A DNA stretch of 64,000 nt from an uncultured Propionibacteriaceae bacterium (GTDB taxonomy: Bacteria; Actinomycetota; Actinomycetes; Propionibacteriales; Propionibacteriaceae), in assembly GCA_937965785.1 (NCBI GenBank), contig CALCKT010000057.1, positions 60,120 to 124,119 of the forward strand. Reading direction: 5' to 3'. A program made the translations under genes and the position numbers. This document shows, one piece after another, positions 19,905 to 30,431 of this stretch. Each line of letters starts with the position of its first letter. The first letter of the stretch is position 1. The notes below the pieces were generated by a model that did not search any database, was not told the DNA's origin, and saw nothing but the letters and a program-made list of their open reading frames with translations.

Positions 19905-21842
19905 TCAAGTGGGTGTGACCTCTCCGGTGGCCAGGTTGATGGCCTCACCGCCGGTGCCGGAAACGGCCTCGTGGACGGCCGCGGCCAGTTTGGGACCGAT
20001 CCCCGGGACGGCCGCGATCTCCTCCGGAGTGGCTCCTCGCAGCTTCTTCAGCGACCCGAAGTGGGAGATCAACGCCTTTCGGCGCATCTCCCCCAGGCCG
20101 GGCACCGCATCCAGGGCCGAGGACAGCATCGACTTGCTGCGCCTGCCCCGGTGGTGGGTGATGGCGAACCGGTGGGCCTCGTCACGGACCCGCTGCAGCA
20201 GGTACAGCCCCTCGGATGCGCGGGGCAGGATCACGGGGTATTCCTCACCGGGAAGCCACACCTCCTCCAGGCGTTTGGCCAGCCCGCACAGGGCGATCTC
20301 CCCGGCCAGGCCGAGTTCCTCCAGCACCCGCGCGGCCGCTGCCACCTGCGGGGCGCCCCCGTCGACGACGATCAGGGCGGGCGCGTAGGAGAATTTGCGG
20401 GGGGCGCCTGTGGTGGGGTCCACCAGCAGCGGCCCGGTTTCGTCCTCGTCACGGCCGCGTTCGTCCAGCAGTCTGCCGAGGCGCCGGCTCAGCACCTCGC
20501 CCATGGCCGCGACGTCGTTGGATCCCTCGAAGCTCTTGATGACGAACCGCCGGTAGTCGGATTTACGGGCCAGACCGTCCTCGAAGACCACCATGGAACC
20601 GACGACCTCGGTGCCCTGGGTGTGTGAGATGTCGAAACATTCGATGCGCAGGGGCGGTTCCGCCAGGCCCAGGGCATCGGCGATCTCCTCCAGCGCCCGG
20701 TTCCGGGTGGTCAGGTCCGAGGCCCGCCTGGCTGCCTGCTGCTGCAGGGAGAGCTCGGCGTTGCGCAGCACGGTCTCCAGGAGGGTGCGTTTGTCGCCGC
20801 GAACCGGAACCCGCACCTCCACCCGCGCACCGCGCATCCCCTCCAACAGGGCGACCAGTTCCGGTTCGGCGGGCACGGAACTGAGGATCAGCGGGGGCGG
20901 CGGGCTCTCGTCGGTGTAGAGCTGGAGCAGGAAGGGTTCCAGCAGCTCGGCCAGGTCACGGTCGTCGGAACGATCGGCGATCCAGCCCCGCTCCCCCGTG
21001 ATCCGGCCGCCGCGGATGTGGAAGATCTGCACCGCCACCTGCTGGCCGTCGTCGGCGAAACCCACCACGTCGGCCCTGGTGGTCTCCGGCAGCACCACCG
21101 TGTTGCGTTCCCGGGCCTTCGCCAGTCCCGCCAGCTGGTCGCGCAACACCGCGGCCCGTTCGAAGTTCAGGTCGGCGGAGGCCTCGAACATCTCGCGTTC
21201 CAGTTCCTGGACGATGCGCTCCGACTCGCCCGCCATGAAACGGCAGAAACCATCCGCGATCTCCCGGTGCTCCTCCGGACCCACCCTCCCCACGCACGGG
21301 GCCGAGCATTTCCCGATGTCCCCCAGCAGACAGGGGCGCCCCGACGCCTTGGCGTGTTTGAACACCCCGTCGGTGCAGGACCGCATGGGAAACACCCGCA
21401 GCAGCGCGTCCACGGTTTCCCGGATGGCCCAGGCCTGCCCGAAGGGACCGAAGTAGCGGGTGCCGCGTCGTTTCGCGCCGCGGCCGACGAAAACCCGGGG
21501 GTAGGTCTCGTTCCAGGTGACGGCCAGCCACGGGTAGGACTTGTCGTCGCGGTACTTGACGTTGAACCGCGGGTCGAACTGCTGGATCCAGGTGTACTCG
21601 AGCTGGAGCGCCTCCAGCTCGTTCGCCACCACGGTCCACTCCACCTTGGCGGCGGTCCTGACCATCGTCTGGGTGCGGAAGTGCAGCGACGACGGGTCGG
21701 CGAAGTAGGAGTTCAGACGGGAACGCAGGTTTTTCGCCTTGCCGACGTAGATGACGTTCCCGAAAGCGTCGAAGAACCGGTAGACACCGGGATCCGTGGG
21801 GATGCTGCCCGGCCTGGGCCGGTAGCTGGCCGGGTCAGCCAT
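19905..21842 (-). CDS. uvrC: Excinuclease ABC subunit C
   Basis: 645 aa, normal length. The N-terminal GIY-YIG nuclease domain ([27 protein letters not shown]) makes the 3' incision. A cysteine-containing segment ([17 protein letters not shown]) and a UVR/UvrB-binding motif ([13 protein letters not shown]) follow. The RNase H-like 5' incision domain has [23 protein letters not shown] and [13 protein letters not shown]. The C-terminus holds a helix-hairpin-helix pair ([34 protein letters not shown]). It acts in nucleotide excision repair. It follows ettA by 4 bp on the same strand and is separated from rapZ by the biotin and MFS genes. Confidence 0.97.
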   Translation of the reverse strand: MADPASYRPRPGSIPTDPGVYRFFDAFGNVIYVGKAKNLRSRLNSYFADPSSLHFRTQTMVRTAAKVEWTVVANELEALQLEYTWIQQFDPRFNVKYRDDKSYPWLAVTWNETYPRVFVGRGAKRRGTRYFGPFGQAWAIRETVDALLRVFPMRSCTDGVFKHAKASGRPCLLGDIGKCSAPCVGRVGPEEHREIADGFCRFMAGESERIVQELEREMFEASADLNFERAAVLRDQLAGLAKARERNTVVLPETTRADVVGFADDGQQVAVQIFHIRGGRITGERGWIADRSDDRDLAELLEPFLLQLYTDESPPPPLILSSVPAEPELVALLEGMRGARVEVRVPVRGDKRTLLETVLRNAELSLQQQAARRASDLTTRNRALEEIADALGLAEPPLRIECFDISHTQGTEVVGSMVVFEDGLARKSDYRRFVIKSFEGSNDVAAMGEVLSRRLGRLLDERGRDEDETGPLLVDPTTGAPRKFSYAPALIVVDGGAPQVAAAARVLEELGLAGEIALCGLAKRLEEVWLPGEEYPVILPRASEGLYLLQRVRDEAHRFAITHHRGRRSKSMLSSALDAVPGLGEMRRKALISHFGSLKKLRGATPEEIAAVPGIGPKLAAAVHEAVSGTGGEAINLATGEVTPT

Positions 21843-21846
21843 CGCC

Positions 21847-23529
21847 TCAGCGGGTCAGTCGGCGGTGCTTGGAGGCGTGCGGGCGCGCCGCCTCGGCACC
21901 GAGTCGTTCGATCTTGTTGGCCTCGTAGTCGGCGAAGTTGCCCTCGAACCAGAACCAGCGCGGTGTGCCGTCCTCGTCCTCACCCTCCCAGGCGAGCATG
22001 TGGGTGGCCACCCGGTCCAGGAACCACCGGTCGTGGGAGATCACGACGGCGCAGCCCGGGAACTCCAGGAGCGCGTTCTCGAGGCTGGAGAGGGTCTCCA
22101 CATCGAGGTCGTTGGTGGGTTCGTCGAGCAGCAGCACGTTGCCGCCCTGTTTGAGGGTCAGCGCCAGGTTGAGGCGGTTGCGTTCACCTCCGGAGAGCAC
22201 CCCGGCCTTCTTCTGCTGGTCGGGGCCCTTGAACCCGAAGGAGGCCACGTAGGCCCGCGACGGCATCTCGAAGTTCGCGACCTTGATGTGGTCGAGACCG
22301 TCGGAGACAACCTGCCACACGTTCTCCTCCGCGTTGATGCCGGCGCGGTTCTGGTCCACGTAGCTGAACGAAACCGTGTCACCGACCTTCACGGTCCCGG
22401 AGTCCGCCTCCTCCTGGCCGGTGATGGTCTTGAACAGCGTGGTCTTGCCGACACCGTTGGGGCCGATGATCCCGACGATCCCGGCGCGCGGCAGCGAGAA
22501 CGACAGGTCCTTGATCAGCACGCGGTCCCCGAAACCCTTGGTGAGGCCGTTGACCTCCAGCACGACCGATCCCAGCCGCGGACCGGGCGGGATGTTGATC
22601 TCGGCGGTGTCGATCCTGCGGAACCGCTCGGCCTCGGCCGCGAGTTCCTCGTAGCGCTGCAGACGGGCCTTGTTCTTGGCCTGCCGGGCCTTCGGGGAGG
22701 AACGAACCCATTCGAGTTCCTTCTCCAGGATCTTGGCGCGTTTGGCGTCCTTCTTGCCCTCGATCTGGAGGCGCTGCCGTTTGGTCTCCAGATAGGTGGA
22801 GTAGTTGCCCTCGTAGGGGTGCAGTTTCCCGCGGTCGACCTCGCAGATCCACTCGGCGACGTTGTCCAGGAAATAGCGGTCGTGGGTGACGGCCAGCACC
22901 GCCCCCGGGTAGGCCTTCAGATGTCCCTCGAGCCAGTTCACGGATTCGGCGTCGAGGTGGTTGGTTGGCTCGTCAAGGAGCAGCAGGTCGGGTTGCTGGA
23001 GCAGCAGCTTGCACAACGCGACGCGACGCCGCTCACCCCCGGAAAGGACATCGACCACGGTGTCCGGCGGGGGGCACTGGAGGGCATCCATGGCCTGCTC
23101 CAGGCGGGCGTCGATGTCCCAGGCGTTGTGGGCGTCGAGTTCGGTTTGGAGGTTGCCCATCTCGGCCATCAGGGAGTCGAAGTCCGCGTCGGGCTCGGCC
23201 ATTTCCATGCCGATCTCGTCGAAGCGTTTCATCTTCGCCTTGATGCCCGCCACGGCCTCCTCGACGTTCTCCTGGACCGTCCTGCCCTCCGTCAGCGGTG
23301 GTTCCTGCAGGAGAATGCCGACGGTGGCGCCCTTGGCAAGGTTCGCCTCCCCGTTGTTCGGCTGTTCCAGTCCCGCCATCACCTTCAGCAGCGTCGACTT
23401 GCCCGCACCATTGGGCCCCACGACGCCGATTTTCGCGCCGGGGAAGAAAGCCAGCGTGACGTCGTCGAGGATCAGTTTCTCGCCCGCCGTCTTGCGGACC
23501 TTTTGCATCGTGTAGATGAACTCCGCCAT
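21847..23529 (-). CDS. ettA: Energy-dependent translational throttle protein EttA (ABC-F)
   Basis: 560 aa from the ATG at 23529 (GAAGGGATG upstream). Two ABC cassettes without membrane helices: first Walker [12 protein letters not shown] with signature [13 protein letters not shown]; second [11 protein letters not shown] with signature [16 protein letters not shown] lysine-rich linker lies between them ([25 protein letters not shown]). EttA binds the ribosomal E site and gates the first peptide bond according to ADP/ATP ratio. It matches the EttA subgroup by length and by its N-terminus [11 protein letters not shown]. It is distinct from resistance ABC-F proteins. Confidence 0.94.
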   Translation of the reverse strand: MAEFIYTMQKVRKTAGEKLILDDVTLAFFPGAKIGVVGPNGAGKSTLLKVMAGLEQPNNGEANLAKGATVGILLQEPPLTEGRTVQENVEEAVAGIKAKMKRFDEIGMEMAEPDADFDSLMAEMGNLQTELDAHNAWDIDARLEQAMDALQCPPPDTVVDVLSGGERRRVALCKLLLQQPDLLLLDEPTNHLDAESVNWLEGHLKAYPGAVLAVTHDRYFLDNVAEWICEVDRGKLHPYEGNYSTYLETKRQRLQIEGKKDAKRAKILEKELEWVRSSPKARQAKNKARLQRYEELAAEAERFRRIDTAEINIPPGPRLGSVVLEVNGLTKGFGDRVLIKDLSFSLPRAGIVGIIGPNGVGKTTLFKTITGQEEADSGTVKVGDTVSFSYVDQNRAGINAEENVWQVVSDGLDHIKVANFEMPSRAYVASFGFKGPDQQKKAGVLSGGERNRLNLALTLKQGGNVLLLDEPTNDLDVETLSSLENALLEFPGCAVVISHDRWFLDRVATHMLAWEGEDEDGTPRWFWFEGNFADYEANKIERLGAEAARPHASKHRRLTR

Positions 23530-23568
23530 CGACATCCCTTCAATCTTGATCGCTGGCCAGTATGCCAG

Positions 23569-25125
23569 TTACGCCCGAAGTCCCCGTATCAGCCAGCGGG
23601 CCTCGGCCAGGCGGTCCAGTTCGGCTGTCAGCGGGGCCACGACGTGCTCCCGCCCCACCTTCCCGACCGCGGCGCGCAACCTTCGCGTGACCCGCCGTAT
23701 CCCGGAGCGTTCCCCGGCCGCGACGAGCCCCCTCGACAGGAACGAGAAAGACAACCCGCCCCCGGCCCCTCCGATGATGAGCAGCGTCGGAACGTCCACC
23801 CCTCCCCCTCCACCGGGGACCGCCGGGGGAAGGAAACCGAGCCAGGTCAGCAGCAGGTTCACCAGCAACCAGCCGAGCCCCAGCATCACGGCGGCCAGCA
23901 GGAACCACTGGATCACCCGGACCACGCGCCACCAGCACGGTGTCCGGGAGAGCCCCAGATCCGTCGCCGCGATCGCCTCCGCCAGCAGATCCGGTAGGAG
24001 ATCGCGATCACGCTGGCATGCCGCTCCCAGGGCCCGCTGCCAGTCCTCCCCCAGGCCATTGCCGACCGCGTCGGAGAACTGGCGCAGCGCGATCCTGAGC
24101 TGGGCCATGGTCACCGGTCCACGGTCGGGGAGGAAACCGGTCCCCGCCGGTCCCGGAAGCCCGGTACGGAGCCGTTTCAGCGGGTCGGGACGCAGCCGGT
24201 GCACCCATCTGGTCATCGGCCAACCCGTCGCCAGCACACCGCGGTACCGAATGGTTTCCGCCGCCACCTCGATCATCCGGGGAACCCCCGCGACCTCGGC
24301 CAGCCCGGCCTCCAGCACCTCGATGTCCTCCTCACCGGGTTTCTCCGGCCCGGCCCGGCAGACCGTCTCGAACTGCCCTGCCAGCTGGTCCAGGTCCACG
24401 GACAGCCTGGTCCTGGCGGCGCGTTTCCCAGCGACGACATCGGCCAGGTGTTCCCGCAGCGCATCGAGCCCGACCCCGGTGGCGATGCTGGTGGCGAACA
24501 GCGGCACCCCAGCCAGGCCGTCGGAGTCGAGCAGTTGCCCCAGGTGCGCCAGGCAGTCATCCAGGTCGGCGGCGCGTATCCGGTCCACCTGGTTCAGCAC
24601 CACCGCCATCACCTCGCCGTGCCGGGAAAGCGGCCTCAGGTAGCCGTGGTGCACGGCGGCGTCAGCGTATTTCTGGGGATCCAGCACCCAGATGAACTGG
24701 TCGACCACGGGCACTATCCGGTCCACCTCGGCGCGGTGGGAGGAGACCATGGAGTCGTGATCGGGCAGGTCCAGCAGCACCAGCCCCCCGAAACCGTCCT
24801 GCCCTGCCGGAACCTCCTGGCGGTGACCGACCCGGAGCCAGTCCAGAAGTTCGACGTTGGTGTTCCCGAAGCTCACGGCGAGGGTTTCGGCCGTGGTGGG
24901 GCGGAGCACCCCCGCCTCCGCGACCTCCGAACCCACCAGCGCGTTCGTCAGCGACGACTTGCCGGAGCCAGTCGACCCGGCGAGCGCCACGACGGTCTGC
25001 TCCCCCCAGCGGAGCCGCTGGCCGGCTCGTTCCAATGTCTTGACGGCGCGCCCCGTCAGCTCATCCGGCACGCGCCCTCGCGTGACGTTGATCAGTTCGG
25101 TCAGGCAGTTCAGCCTGGAGCGCAT
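23569..25125 (-). CDS. YfjP-like GTPase with C-terminal membrane anchor
   Basis: 518 aa. G1 loop AGSTGSGKSSLTNAL, G3 LLDLPDHDSM and G4 NQVDR mark a ribosome-binding-GTPase/dynamin-type G domain. The C-terminal third has two membrane helices (about residues 408-432 and 450-468) followed by a basic tail. The start overlaps the stop of the upstream GTPase by 1 nt (TGATG). Such pairs of large GTPases occur side by side in actinobacteria. A membrane-remodelling or stress role is plausible but nothing in the sequence fixes it. Confidence 0.8.
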   Translation of the reverse strand: MRSRLNCLTELINVTRGRVPDELTGRAVKTLERAGQRLRWGEQTVVALAGSTGSGKSSLTNALVGSEVAEAGVLRPTTAETLAVSFGNTNVELLDWLRVGHRQEVPAGQDGFGGLVLLDLPDHDSMVSSHRAEVDRIVPVVDQFIWVLDPQKYADAAVHHGYLRPLSRHGEVMAVVLNQVDRIRAADLDDCLAHLGQLLDSDGLAGVPLFATSIATGVGLDALREHLADVVAGKRAARTRLSVDLDQLAGQFETVCRAGPEKPGEEDIEVLEAGLAEVAGVPRMIEVAAETIRYRGVLATGWPMTRWVHRLRPDPLKRLRTGLPGPAGTGFLPDRGPVTMAQLRIALRQFSDAVGNGLGEDWQRALGAACQRDRDLLPDLLAEAIAATDLGLSRTPCWWRVVRVIQWFLLAAVMLGLGWLLVNLLLTWLGFLPPAVPGGGGGVDVPTLLIIGGAGGGLSFSFLSRGLVAAGERSGIRRVTRRLRAAVGKVGREHVVAPLTAELDRLAEARWLIRGLRA

Positions 25126-26846
25126 CAGTAACCCTCCGGTCTGGTCAGCGCTTCGAACGCCTCGGTGCTGGCCAGTTTCAACTCGTCCGCGGCGTGAACC
25201 AGGCGATCGGGGAGGCTGGCCTCCACTCCCAGCTGATCCAGGCGGGCGTCGAATCGGGCGAACTGGGACCCGAGCAGCGCCGAGATCCGTTTTTCCAGTT
25301 CCGCCCGGGCGCGCGCGGCGAGGCGCCTGACGGCCTCATCCCCGAAGATTCCCTCCAGGAATCGCTGGGCGAGCACGGAGGAACCTCCCGCGATCCCCAT
25401 CTCCGCGGTGGTCAACCCGCCCGTGGTGGCGAACACCGTGATCACCAGGGCAACCGCGATGGCGTTGGTGCCGAGCGCCAGGAACCGGGCGGTGCGCCGC
25501 TTGGAGCGGCCCTCCTGTTCGAGGATGGTGAGGATGTCCCCCTGCCAGGCCTTGACGAGCCGCTCCGCCTCGGCCGTGAAGGAGGGATCCGGTTTGCTGA
25601 GCGGATCCCGGTCCCCGGCCACCAGTGCCTGCCCCCACGGGGTCAGCGACCAGTGGTTCGCCGCGCGCTGGCAGGCGGCGGTTCCGTGTTCGACGATCAG
25701 CGCGACGAGCCCTTCCGAGATGGCGGCCTCGACCGGCTCGACCCGTTTCCGCCCGGTGAACCATTCGGCGAGGCGGTCGCGGGCGGCGGCGATCCGTTCC
25801 TCGATGCCGCGCATCAGGTCCCCCGTGCCGACCATGTCATGCCACCGGCTCAGGACCTCCCCGCGGAGCATGGAACCATCCGCGGTGGCGCGGTTGATCT
25901 CCTCCATCGCCAACTTGAACTCCACCTCGGCGGCATCCCGCAGCTGGGCGACGGCGGCGAGCTGGCTGCGGCTCCCGTCGGCCAGGTAACGCAGTTCCGC
26001 GTCCAGTCCCCGGACCGTCCCGGCCAGGGTCTGAACCGCGACGGCGTGGCGTTCCTTGCGGCTCATGGCGATCCCACCGAGCCACTGGTTCAGTTCCGAG
26101 ACCAGCTCCTGCGGCAGGATTCCCTCGTCCTTGTCCTCCTGCTCGGGGACGCTGAACAACCCCTGGATCCGGATTCCACGCGCCGCGAGGAGCTGTCCCA
26201 GATGGGAACGCAGGTCCGGGACGGAAACCTGCGGGCAGCGGTTGAGAACCAACGCGACGACCGCGTCGCGGGCCGCTGCTGCCCCGAGGAGCTCCCAGGC
26301 GACGGCGTCCGCGTACCGGGTGGCGCTCGTCACGAACAGCCACAGGTCGGCTGCCGCCAGCAGCTGCCGGGAGAGCATCCGGTTGTCGTCGTCGATCGAG
26401 TCGATGTCGGGGGCGTCCAGCAACGCCAAACCCGCGTGCAGCGAGTCGGTGGTGACTATGCGCAGGGCCCGCGACCCCTCGGTCTCGTGATCGGTCCGGA
26501 CGAGTTCGGGCAGCACGGCCCCCGAACGGAACCAGTCCCGGTCCTCCCGGCTGCAGATCAGCGTGGGGGCGGTGGTCGTGGGGCGGCGCACCCCGGTCCG
26601 GGTCACGACCTCCCCCAGCAGGGAGTTCACGATCGTGGATTTTCCCGCGCCCGTCGATCCCCCGACCACGGCCAGCAGCGGGGCGTCCAGGCGACGCGCC
26701 CTGGGCAGGAGATAGTCCTCCACCTGCCGGTTCACGGCCCGGGCCCTCGTCGCCAAGGCCTCGGCGCCGTCCAGGGGAACGGGAAAACGAATGTTGGGCA
26801 GGACCAGGAACAGCCCCGTCAGGGCGTCGGCCAAGGGATTGTTCAT
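25125..26846 (-). CDS. Dynamin-like GTPase with membrane segment
   Basis: 573 aa. G1 VVGGSTGAGKSTIVNSLLG, G2 candidate PTTTAP, G3 LLDAPDIDSI and G4-like LNRCP. Helical stalk-like sequence follows, with a hydrophobic hairpin near residues 455-490 (NAIAVALVITVFATTGGLTTA). This layout (G domain, helical bundle, membrane-inserting segment, helical tail) is that of bacterial dynamin-related proteins. It overlaps the PrsW-like gene by ATGA and the YfjP-like GTPase by 1 nt, so the three are one translation unit. Bacterial dynamins often work as two-gene partners, as here. Confidence 0.8.
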   Translation of the reverse strand: MNNPLADALTGLFLVLPNIRFPVPLDGAEALATRARAVNRQVEDYLLPRARRLDAPLLAVVGGSTGAGKSTIVNSLLGEVVTRTGVRRPTTTAPTLICSREDRDWFRSGAVLPELVRTDHETEGSRALRIVTTDSLHAGLALLDAPDIDSIDDDNRMLSRQLLAAADLWLFVTSATRYADAVAWELLGAAAARDAVVALVLNRCPQVSVPDLRSHLGQLLAARGIRIQGLFSVPEQEDKDEGILPQELVSELNQWLGGIAMSRKERHAVAVQTLAGTVRGLDAELRYLADGSRSQLAAVAQLRDAAEVEFKLAMEEINRATADGSMLRGEVLSRWHDMVGTGDLMRGIEERIAAARDRLAEWFTGRKRVEPVEAAISEGLVALIVEHGTAACQRAANHWSLTPWGQALVAGDRDPLSKPDPSFTAEAERLVKAWQGDILTILEQEGRSKRRTARFLALGTNAIAVALVITVFATTGGLTTAEMGIAGGSSVLAQRFLEGIFGDEAVRRLAARARAELEKRISALLGSQFARFDARLDQLGVEASLPDRLVHAADELKLASTEAFEALTRPEGY

Positions 26847-28150
26847 GAACTGGATGAGTAGGGGAAGGGCGGATAGGGGGTGGCGCCGTTTTGGGGACGA
26901 CGTCTGGGAATGATGGTAAGCCCCTTGGTGTCGGTGAGCGCGTCAGGGCGGAGTTCCTCGATCTGGTGCACCAGCTCGTGGGTGCGGTCATCGGAACCGG
27001 GACCGACGGTGCCGCGGGTGGTCTGCTCCCGGGTGTGGGCCAGTTCGGTGATCAGACGCATGAATTTCGCTGTCCGCCACCACATCTTCGGACCACGGCA
27101 GATCCCGGCCAGGTGCAGTTTGACGCGCCGCAACGCGCTGGAGTAGACGATCACGTCCCGGTCCTCGAGCCAGCCGCCCTGCCTGAGGTCGATGAAACGG
27201 TGCCGCAGCACGCGGGTCTCCCCCACCACGCTCGCCACCAGGAAGAGGACCATCACGGCCACGAACCCGAGCGCCATGTACCACTGGTTCTTGAGGTTGT
27301 CCACCGAGTTGAGGCTGGAAACGCCGTTGAAGAGCATGTGTCCCCCGGCCGCGAGCAGGAAACCCGCGAGCGGGGCCGTCACCCGCACCCATTTGCTGCG
27401 GGCCCCGAGGGCGACGGCGATCCCGAGGGCCGTCATCATCGTGAAGAGCGGGTGCCCGAAGGATGTGTAGACGCCCCGGAGCATGACCAATTTGAGCACC
27501 GCCTGCTCCGGGTCCCCCACCTCGATGTGGTTGGTCGCGTAGACGATCACGCGGGCGTAGTAGATGATGTTCTCCACGAAGGCGAACCCGATCGCGGACA
27601 GCCCGGCCAGGGAGACGACGTTGATCCGGGAGATGAAACGGTTCCGGTAGAAGACCACCAGCAGGAACAGGACGGTGGCCTTCGTGGCCTCCTCGACGAA
27701 CGGGGCGATGAAGATCGCGGGTCGCGTGCCCGAGTCGGCATCCGCGCTGGTGGTCTGCATCATCTGCCCCGCCCACGAGTTGATGTAGATGCTCGCCCAC
27801 GTCGCCGTGCAGGCCCCCCACCCGAACGACAGGAACCAGATGAGTGGTTTCTGGGGGCGGAACCTGTCCAGCCAGATGAACAGGATCGCGTACACCAGGG
27901 CCGTCCACATGGCCCAGTAGGCGGCCATCCGCAGGGACTCGTTGTTCAACCCGAGGGCCACCGTCCCGTCGGGATAGGTGCGGTCGGGGTTCAACATCTG
28001 GTACTGGTCGACCAGGTTGTAGGCGAAGAACGGAACCAGCACGAGGGTGATCCAGAAAAGCGGGCTTCGCAGCATGCGTTGCCACCACGGGCGTTGGGAC
28101 GCGGAGGGCAGGCCCGAGAGCCAGCGTTGCCGATCTACAACCTGAGTCAT
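26843..28150 (-). CDS. PrsW-family intramembrane metalloprotease
   Basis: 435 aa with about eight membrane helices. The expected active-site motifs are present: APFVEEATKA (EExxK), FAFVENIIYY, and two histidines in SFGHPLF and GGHMLFNG that would bind zinc. PrsW of Bacillus cleaves an anti-sigma factor; substrates of actinobacterial relatives are mostly unknown and no anti-sigma gene is near. The C-terminal 110 residues are soluble and family-specific. It is the first gene of a coupled operon with the two GTPases. Confidence 0.85.
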   Translation of the reverse strand: MTQVVDRQRWLSGLPSASQRPWWQRMLRSPLFWITLVLVPFFAYNLVDQYQMLNPDRTYPDGTVALGLNNESLRMAAYWAMWTALVYAILFIWLDRFRPQKPLIWFLSFGWGACTATWASIYINSWAGQMMQTTSADADSGTRPAIFIAPFVEEATKATVLFLLVVFYRNRFISRINVVSLAGLSAIGFAFVENIIYYARVIVYATNHIEVGDPEQAVLKLVMLRGVYTSFGHPLFTMMTALGIAVALGARSKWVRVTAPLAGFLLAAGGHMLFNGVSSLNSVDNLKNQWYMALGFVAVMVLFLVASVVGETRVLRHRFIDLRQGGWLEDRDVIVYSSALRRVKLHLAGICRGPKMWWRTAKFMRLITELAHTREQTTRGTVGPGSDDRTHELVHQIEELRPDALTDTKGLTIIPRRRPQNGATPYPPFPYSSSS

Positions 28151-28171
28151 GATGTTCTACAGGGTACTTGG

Positions 28172-28244
28172 CGCCCCAGGCAGGACTCGAACCTGCGCAC
28201 TACAGATTAGAAGGCTGTTGCTCTATCCACTGAGCTACTGGGGC
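28172..28244 (-). tRNA. tRNA-Arg (anticodon TCT)
   Basis: A 73-nt cloverleaf on the minus strand. The acceptor arm GCCCCAG pairs with CTGGGGC, the D-arm is AGCTCAGTGGATAGAGC, the anticodon loop CTTCTAA gives TCT, and the T-arm is CAGGTTCGAATCCTG. No CCA is encoded. It lies between the PrsW-like gene and orn. Confidence 0.96.
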
Positions 28245-28375
28245 CTGGAGGTCCTTCCCGCGAGGAACCACTGCCGTGGTGTTCCGGGCGTTCGGGATCT
28301 CCTGACCGCAGATTCTACGCGTCTCGACCGGATCTTGCTGTGCACGGTGCGAGGTCTGGGCAATAGTCTGGGCCG

Positions 28376-29011
28376 GTGAGCGATGAACTGGTGTGGATTG
28401 ACTGCGAGATGACCGGGCTGGATCTGGAACGCGACGCGCTGATAGAGGTGGCGGTGCTCGTCACGGACAAGGACCTGAACGTGCTGGGCGAGGGCGTCGA
28501 CGTGTTGATCAAACCCACCGACGAGCAGCTGGCCGGAATGAGCGATTTCGTCCGCGAGATGCACGCCAAATCGGGACTCCTGGACGCCCTGGCCGACGGA
28601 ACCACGATGGAGGAGGCCACCCGGACGGTTCTCGACTACGTCCGGGAGTTCGTGCCCACCGCCCGCAAGGCACCCCTGGCGGGCAACACCATCGGGACGG
28701 ATCGTGCTTTCCTGGCCCGGGACATGCCCGAACTGGAGGCCCACGTCCACTACCGCAACGTGGACGTCTCCTCCCTGAAGGAGCTGGCGCGACGCTGGTT
28801 CCCGCGGGTGCTGTACCAGGCCCCCGCCAAGCAGGGGAACCACCGGGCGCTGGCCGACATCCAGGAATCCATCGAGGAGTTGCGCTACTACCGCGAGGCG
28901 ATGTTCGTCGCCGCCCCCGGCCCCACCACGAACCAGGCCAAGCAGATCGCTGCCCGCCACCGCGGCAGCCTGACGGGGCTGGCCGCTCCGCGGGGCGGTT
29001 CCGCTCAGTAG
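28376..29011 (+). CDS. orn: Oligoribonuclease
   Basis: 211 aa, GTG start. A DEDDh 3'-5' exonuclease that degrades di- to pentanucleotide RNAs, including pGpG. The catalytic acids sit in LVWIDCEMTGLD (D-x-E), in NTIGTDRAFLARDM and in the final NHRALADIQESI (H and D). Length is normal apart from a short C-terminal tail. Its 3' end overlaps the convergent amidase by 7 bp. Confidence 0.96.
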   Translation: MSDELVWIDCEMTGLDLERDALIEVAVLVTDKDLNVLGEGVDVLIKPTDEQLAGMSDFVREMHAKSGLLDALADGTTMEEATRTVLDYVREFVPTARKAPLAGNTIGTDRAFLARDMPELEAHVHYRNVDVSSLKELARRWFPRVLYQAPAKQGNHRALADIQESIEELRYYREAMFVAAPGPTTNQAKQIAARHRGSLTGLAAPRGGSAQ

Positions 29012-30318
29012 CGGGTCAGCCGCTCCCCGACCTCCAGGACCAGGTCGTCCTCGCCCCGCCGGCCGATCACCTGAACCGCCAGGGGAAGCCCCTCCGAGCT
29101 GATGCCGACGGGCACGCTGAGGGCCGGGTGGCCGGCGAGGTTCCAGTACGAGGTGTAGGCGACGGCCTTCGCCGAAACCCGCTGCACCGCGAGGTATCCC
29201 ATCCGGTGCACGGGCTGGATCGGCGGCGGCAGCATGGGGGTCACGGGGGTGAGCAGCACGTCGATCCTGCGGAAGATCCGCTCCATGGCCCGTTCCACCC
29301 GGATCGTGCTGCGCTCCGCCCAGCGCAGCGCCCCCGGCGGCAGCATGCGGGCCATCGCCGCTATCCGCTTCGAACGTTTCTCGATGCGTTCGGGATGTTC
29401 CAGCCTGCGCACCTCGTCGAGCACCCCGAGGTGGAACTGCACCATGAACGTGAGTGGGCTCTCCGCCCAGCGGATCGATCCCCGGGTGACCTCGTGGCCT
29501 TCCTCCGCCAGTTTGCCGGCCGCCCGCGCGACGGCCCGGGCCAGCTGGGGATCGGGTTTGACGCCCGGCAGGCAGGAGTCGAGGCTCCATCCCACCCGGA
29601 GTGCTCCGTCCAATCCCGGGCCGGGGGTCTCGGGTGCCGTGACGGCCATCGCCAACCGGAGGTCCTCGACGCTGCGGGCCAGGGGACCGTAGGTACCGAG
29701 CCTGTGCCACAGGTTTGGGTGAGGGGCCGTGCTGACCCGTCCCCGGCTGGGTTTGATACCGAACACGCCGTTCCAGGCGGCGGGGATGCGGATGGAACCG
29801 CCGGCGTCGCCGCCGAGGGCCAGCGGAACCATGCCGGAGGCCACCGCCACGGCCGATCCCCCGGACGAACCGCCGGGGCTGCGGGCCGGGTCGCAGGAGT
29901 TGTGGGTGGCACCCCACTCCCCTTCCGTGAAGGGCACCTGCCCGAACTCGGGCATGTTGGTCTTGCCGATGATGATCGCCCCCGCGGCCCGCAGCCGGGC
30001 CACCACCTCCGAGTCGACGGCCGCGGGAGTCGTGTTTCCGCGACCCCCGAGGGTGGTGACGAGCCCCGCCACCTCGATTTCCTCCTTCACGGCAACCGGC
30101 ACCCCGAACAGCGGCAGCGTTTCCCGCTCCCGCGCCGGCATGGCGTCGAGTTCCCCGGCGTGTGACAACGCCCCGGGGTTCAGCTGGGAGAACGCGTTCA
30201 GTTCCGGGTCGCGTCTCCCGATGCGTTCCAGTACGCGCTCGATGTGGTCCTCGACCGTTGACTCCCCACCACCGAGTCGACGGCCCAGATCAGCGGCTCC
30301 GACGTCGAGAAAATCCAT
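29005..30318 (-). CDS. Amidase signature-family hydrolase
   Basis: 437 aa from the ATG at 30318, which has AAGGA eight nt upstream; ATG 30327 is the alternative. The Ser-cisSer-Lys triad is readable: lysine in VPVAVKEEIEV, cis-serine in RSPGGSSGGSAVAVASG and nucleophile in GGDAGGSIRIPAAW. The family includes GatA, but no gatB or gatC is adjacent and the C-terminal half is not GatA-like, so it is a general amidase of unknown substrate, cytoplasmic (no signal peptide). The frame is open upstream to 30459 without support. Confidence 0.85.
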   Translation of the reverse strand: MDFLDVGAADLGRRLGGGESTVEDHIERVLERIGRRDPELNAFSQLNPGALSHAGELDAMPARERETLPLFGVPVAVKEEIEVAGLVTTLGGRGNTTPAAVDSEVVARLRAAGAIIIGKTNMPEFGQVPFTEGEWGATHNSCDPARSPGGSSGGSAVAVASGMVPLALGGDAGGSIRIPAAWNGVFGIKPSRGRVSTAPHPNLWHRLGTYGPLARSVEDLRLAMAVTAPETPGPGLDGALRVGWSLDSCLPGVKPDPQLARAVARAAGKLAEEGHEVTRGSIRWAESPLTFMVQFHLGVLDEVRRLEHPERIEKRSKRIAAMARMLPPGALRWAERSTIRVERAMERIFRRIDVLLTPVTPMLPPPIQPVHRMGYLAVQRVSAKAVAYTSYWNLAGHPALSVPVGISSEGLPLAVQVIGRRGEDDLVLEVGERLTRY

Positions 30319-30431
30319 GCCATTCATCCTTGCACGTCCGGAAAACAGGCCCCAAAGGGGTGAGTCGTCCTTGGAACAACAACGGTGACCGGTGTGTTGT
30401 TGGGAGCGAGACCCGACGAAGGAGGCACGCA

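Noticed and set aside
21865..23997. 710-codon plus-strand frame opposite ettA
   Set aside because: It runs antisense through the whole ABC-F gene and into the next one and has no recognisable domain.
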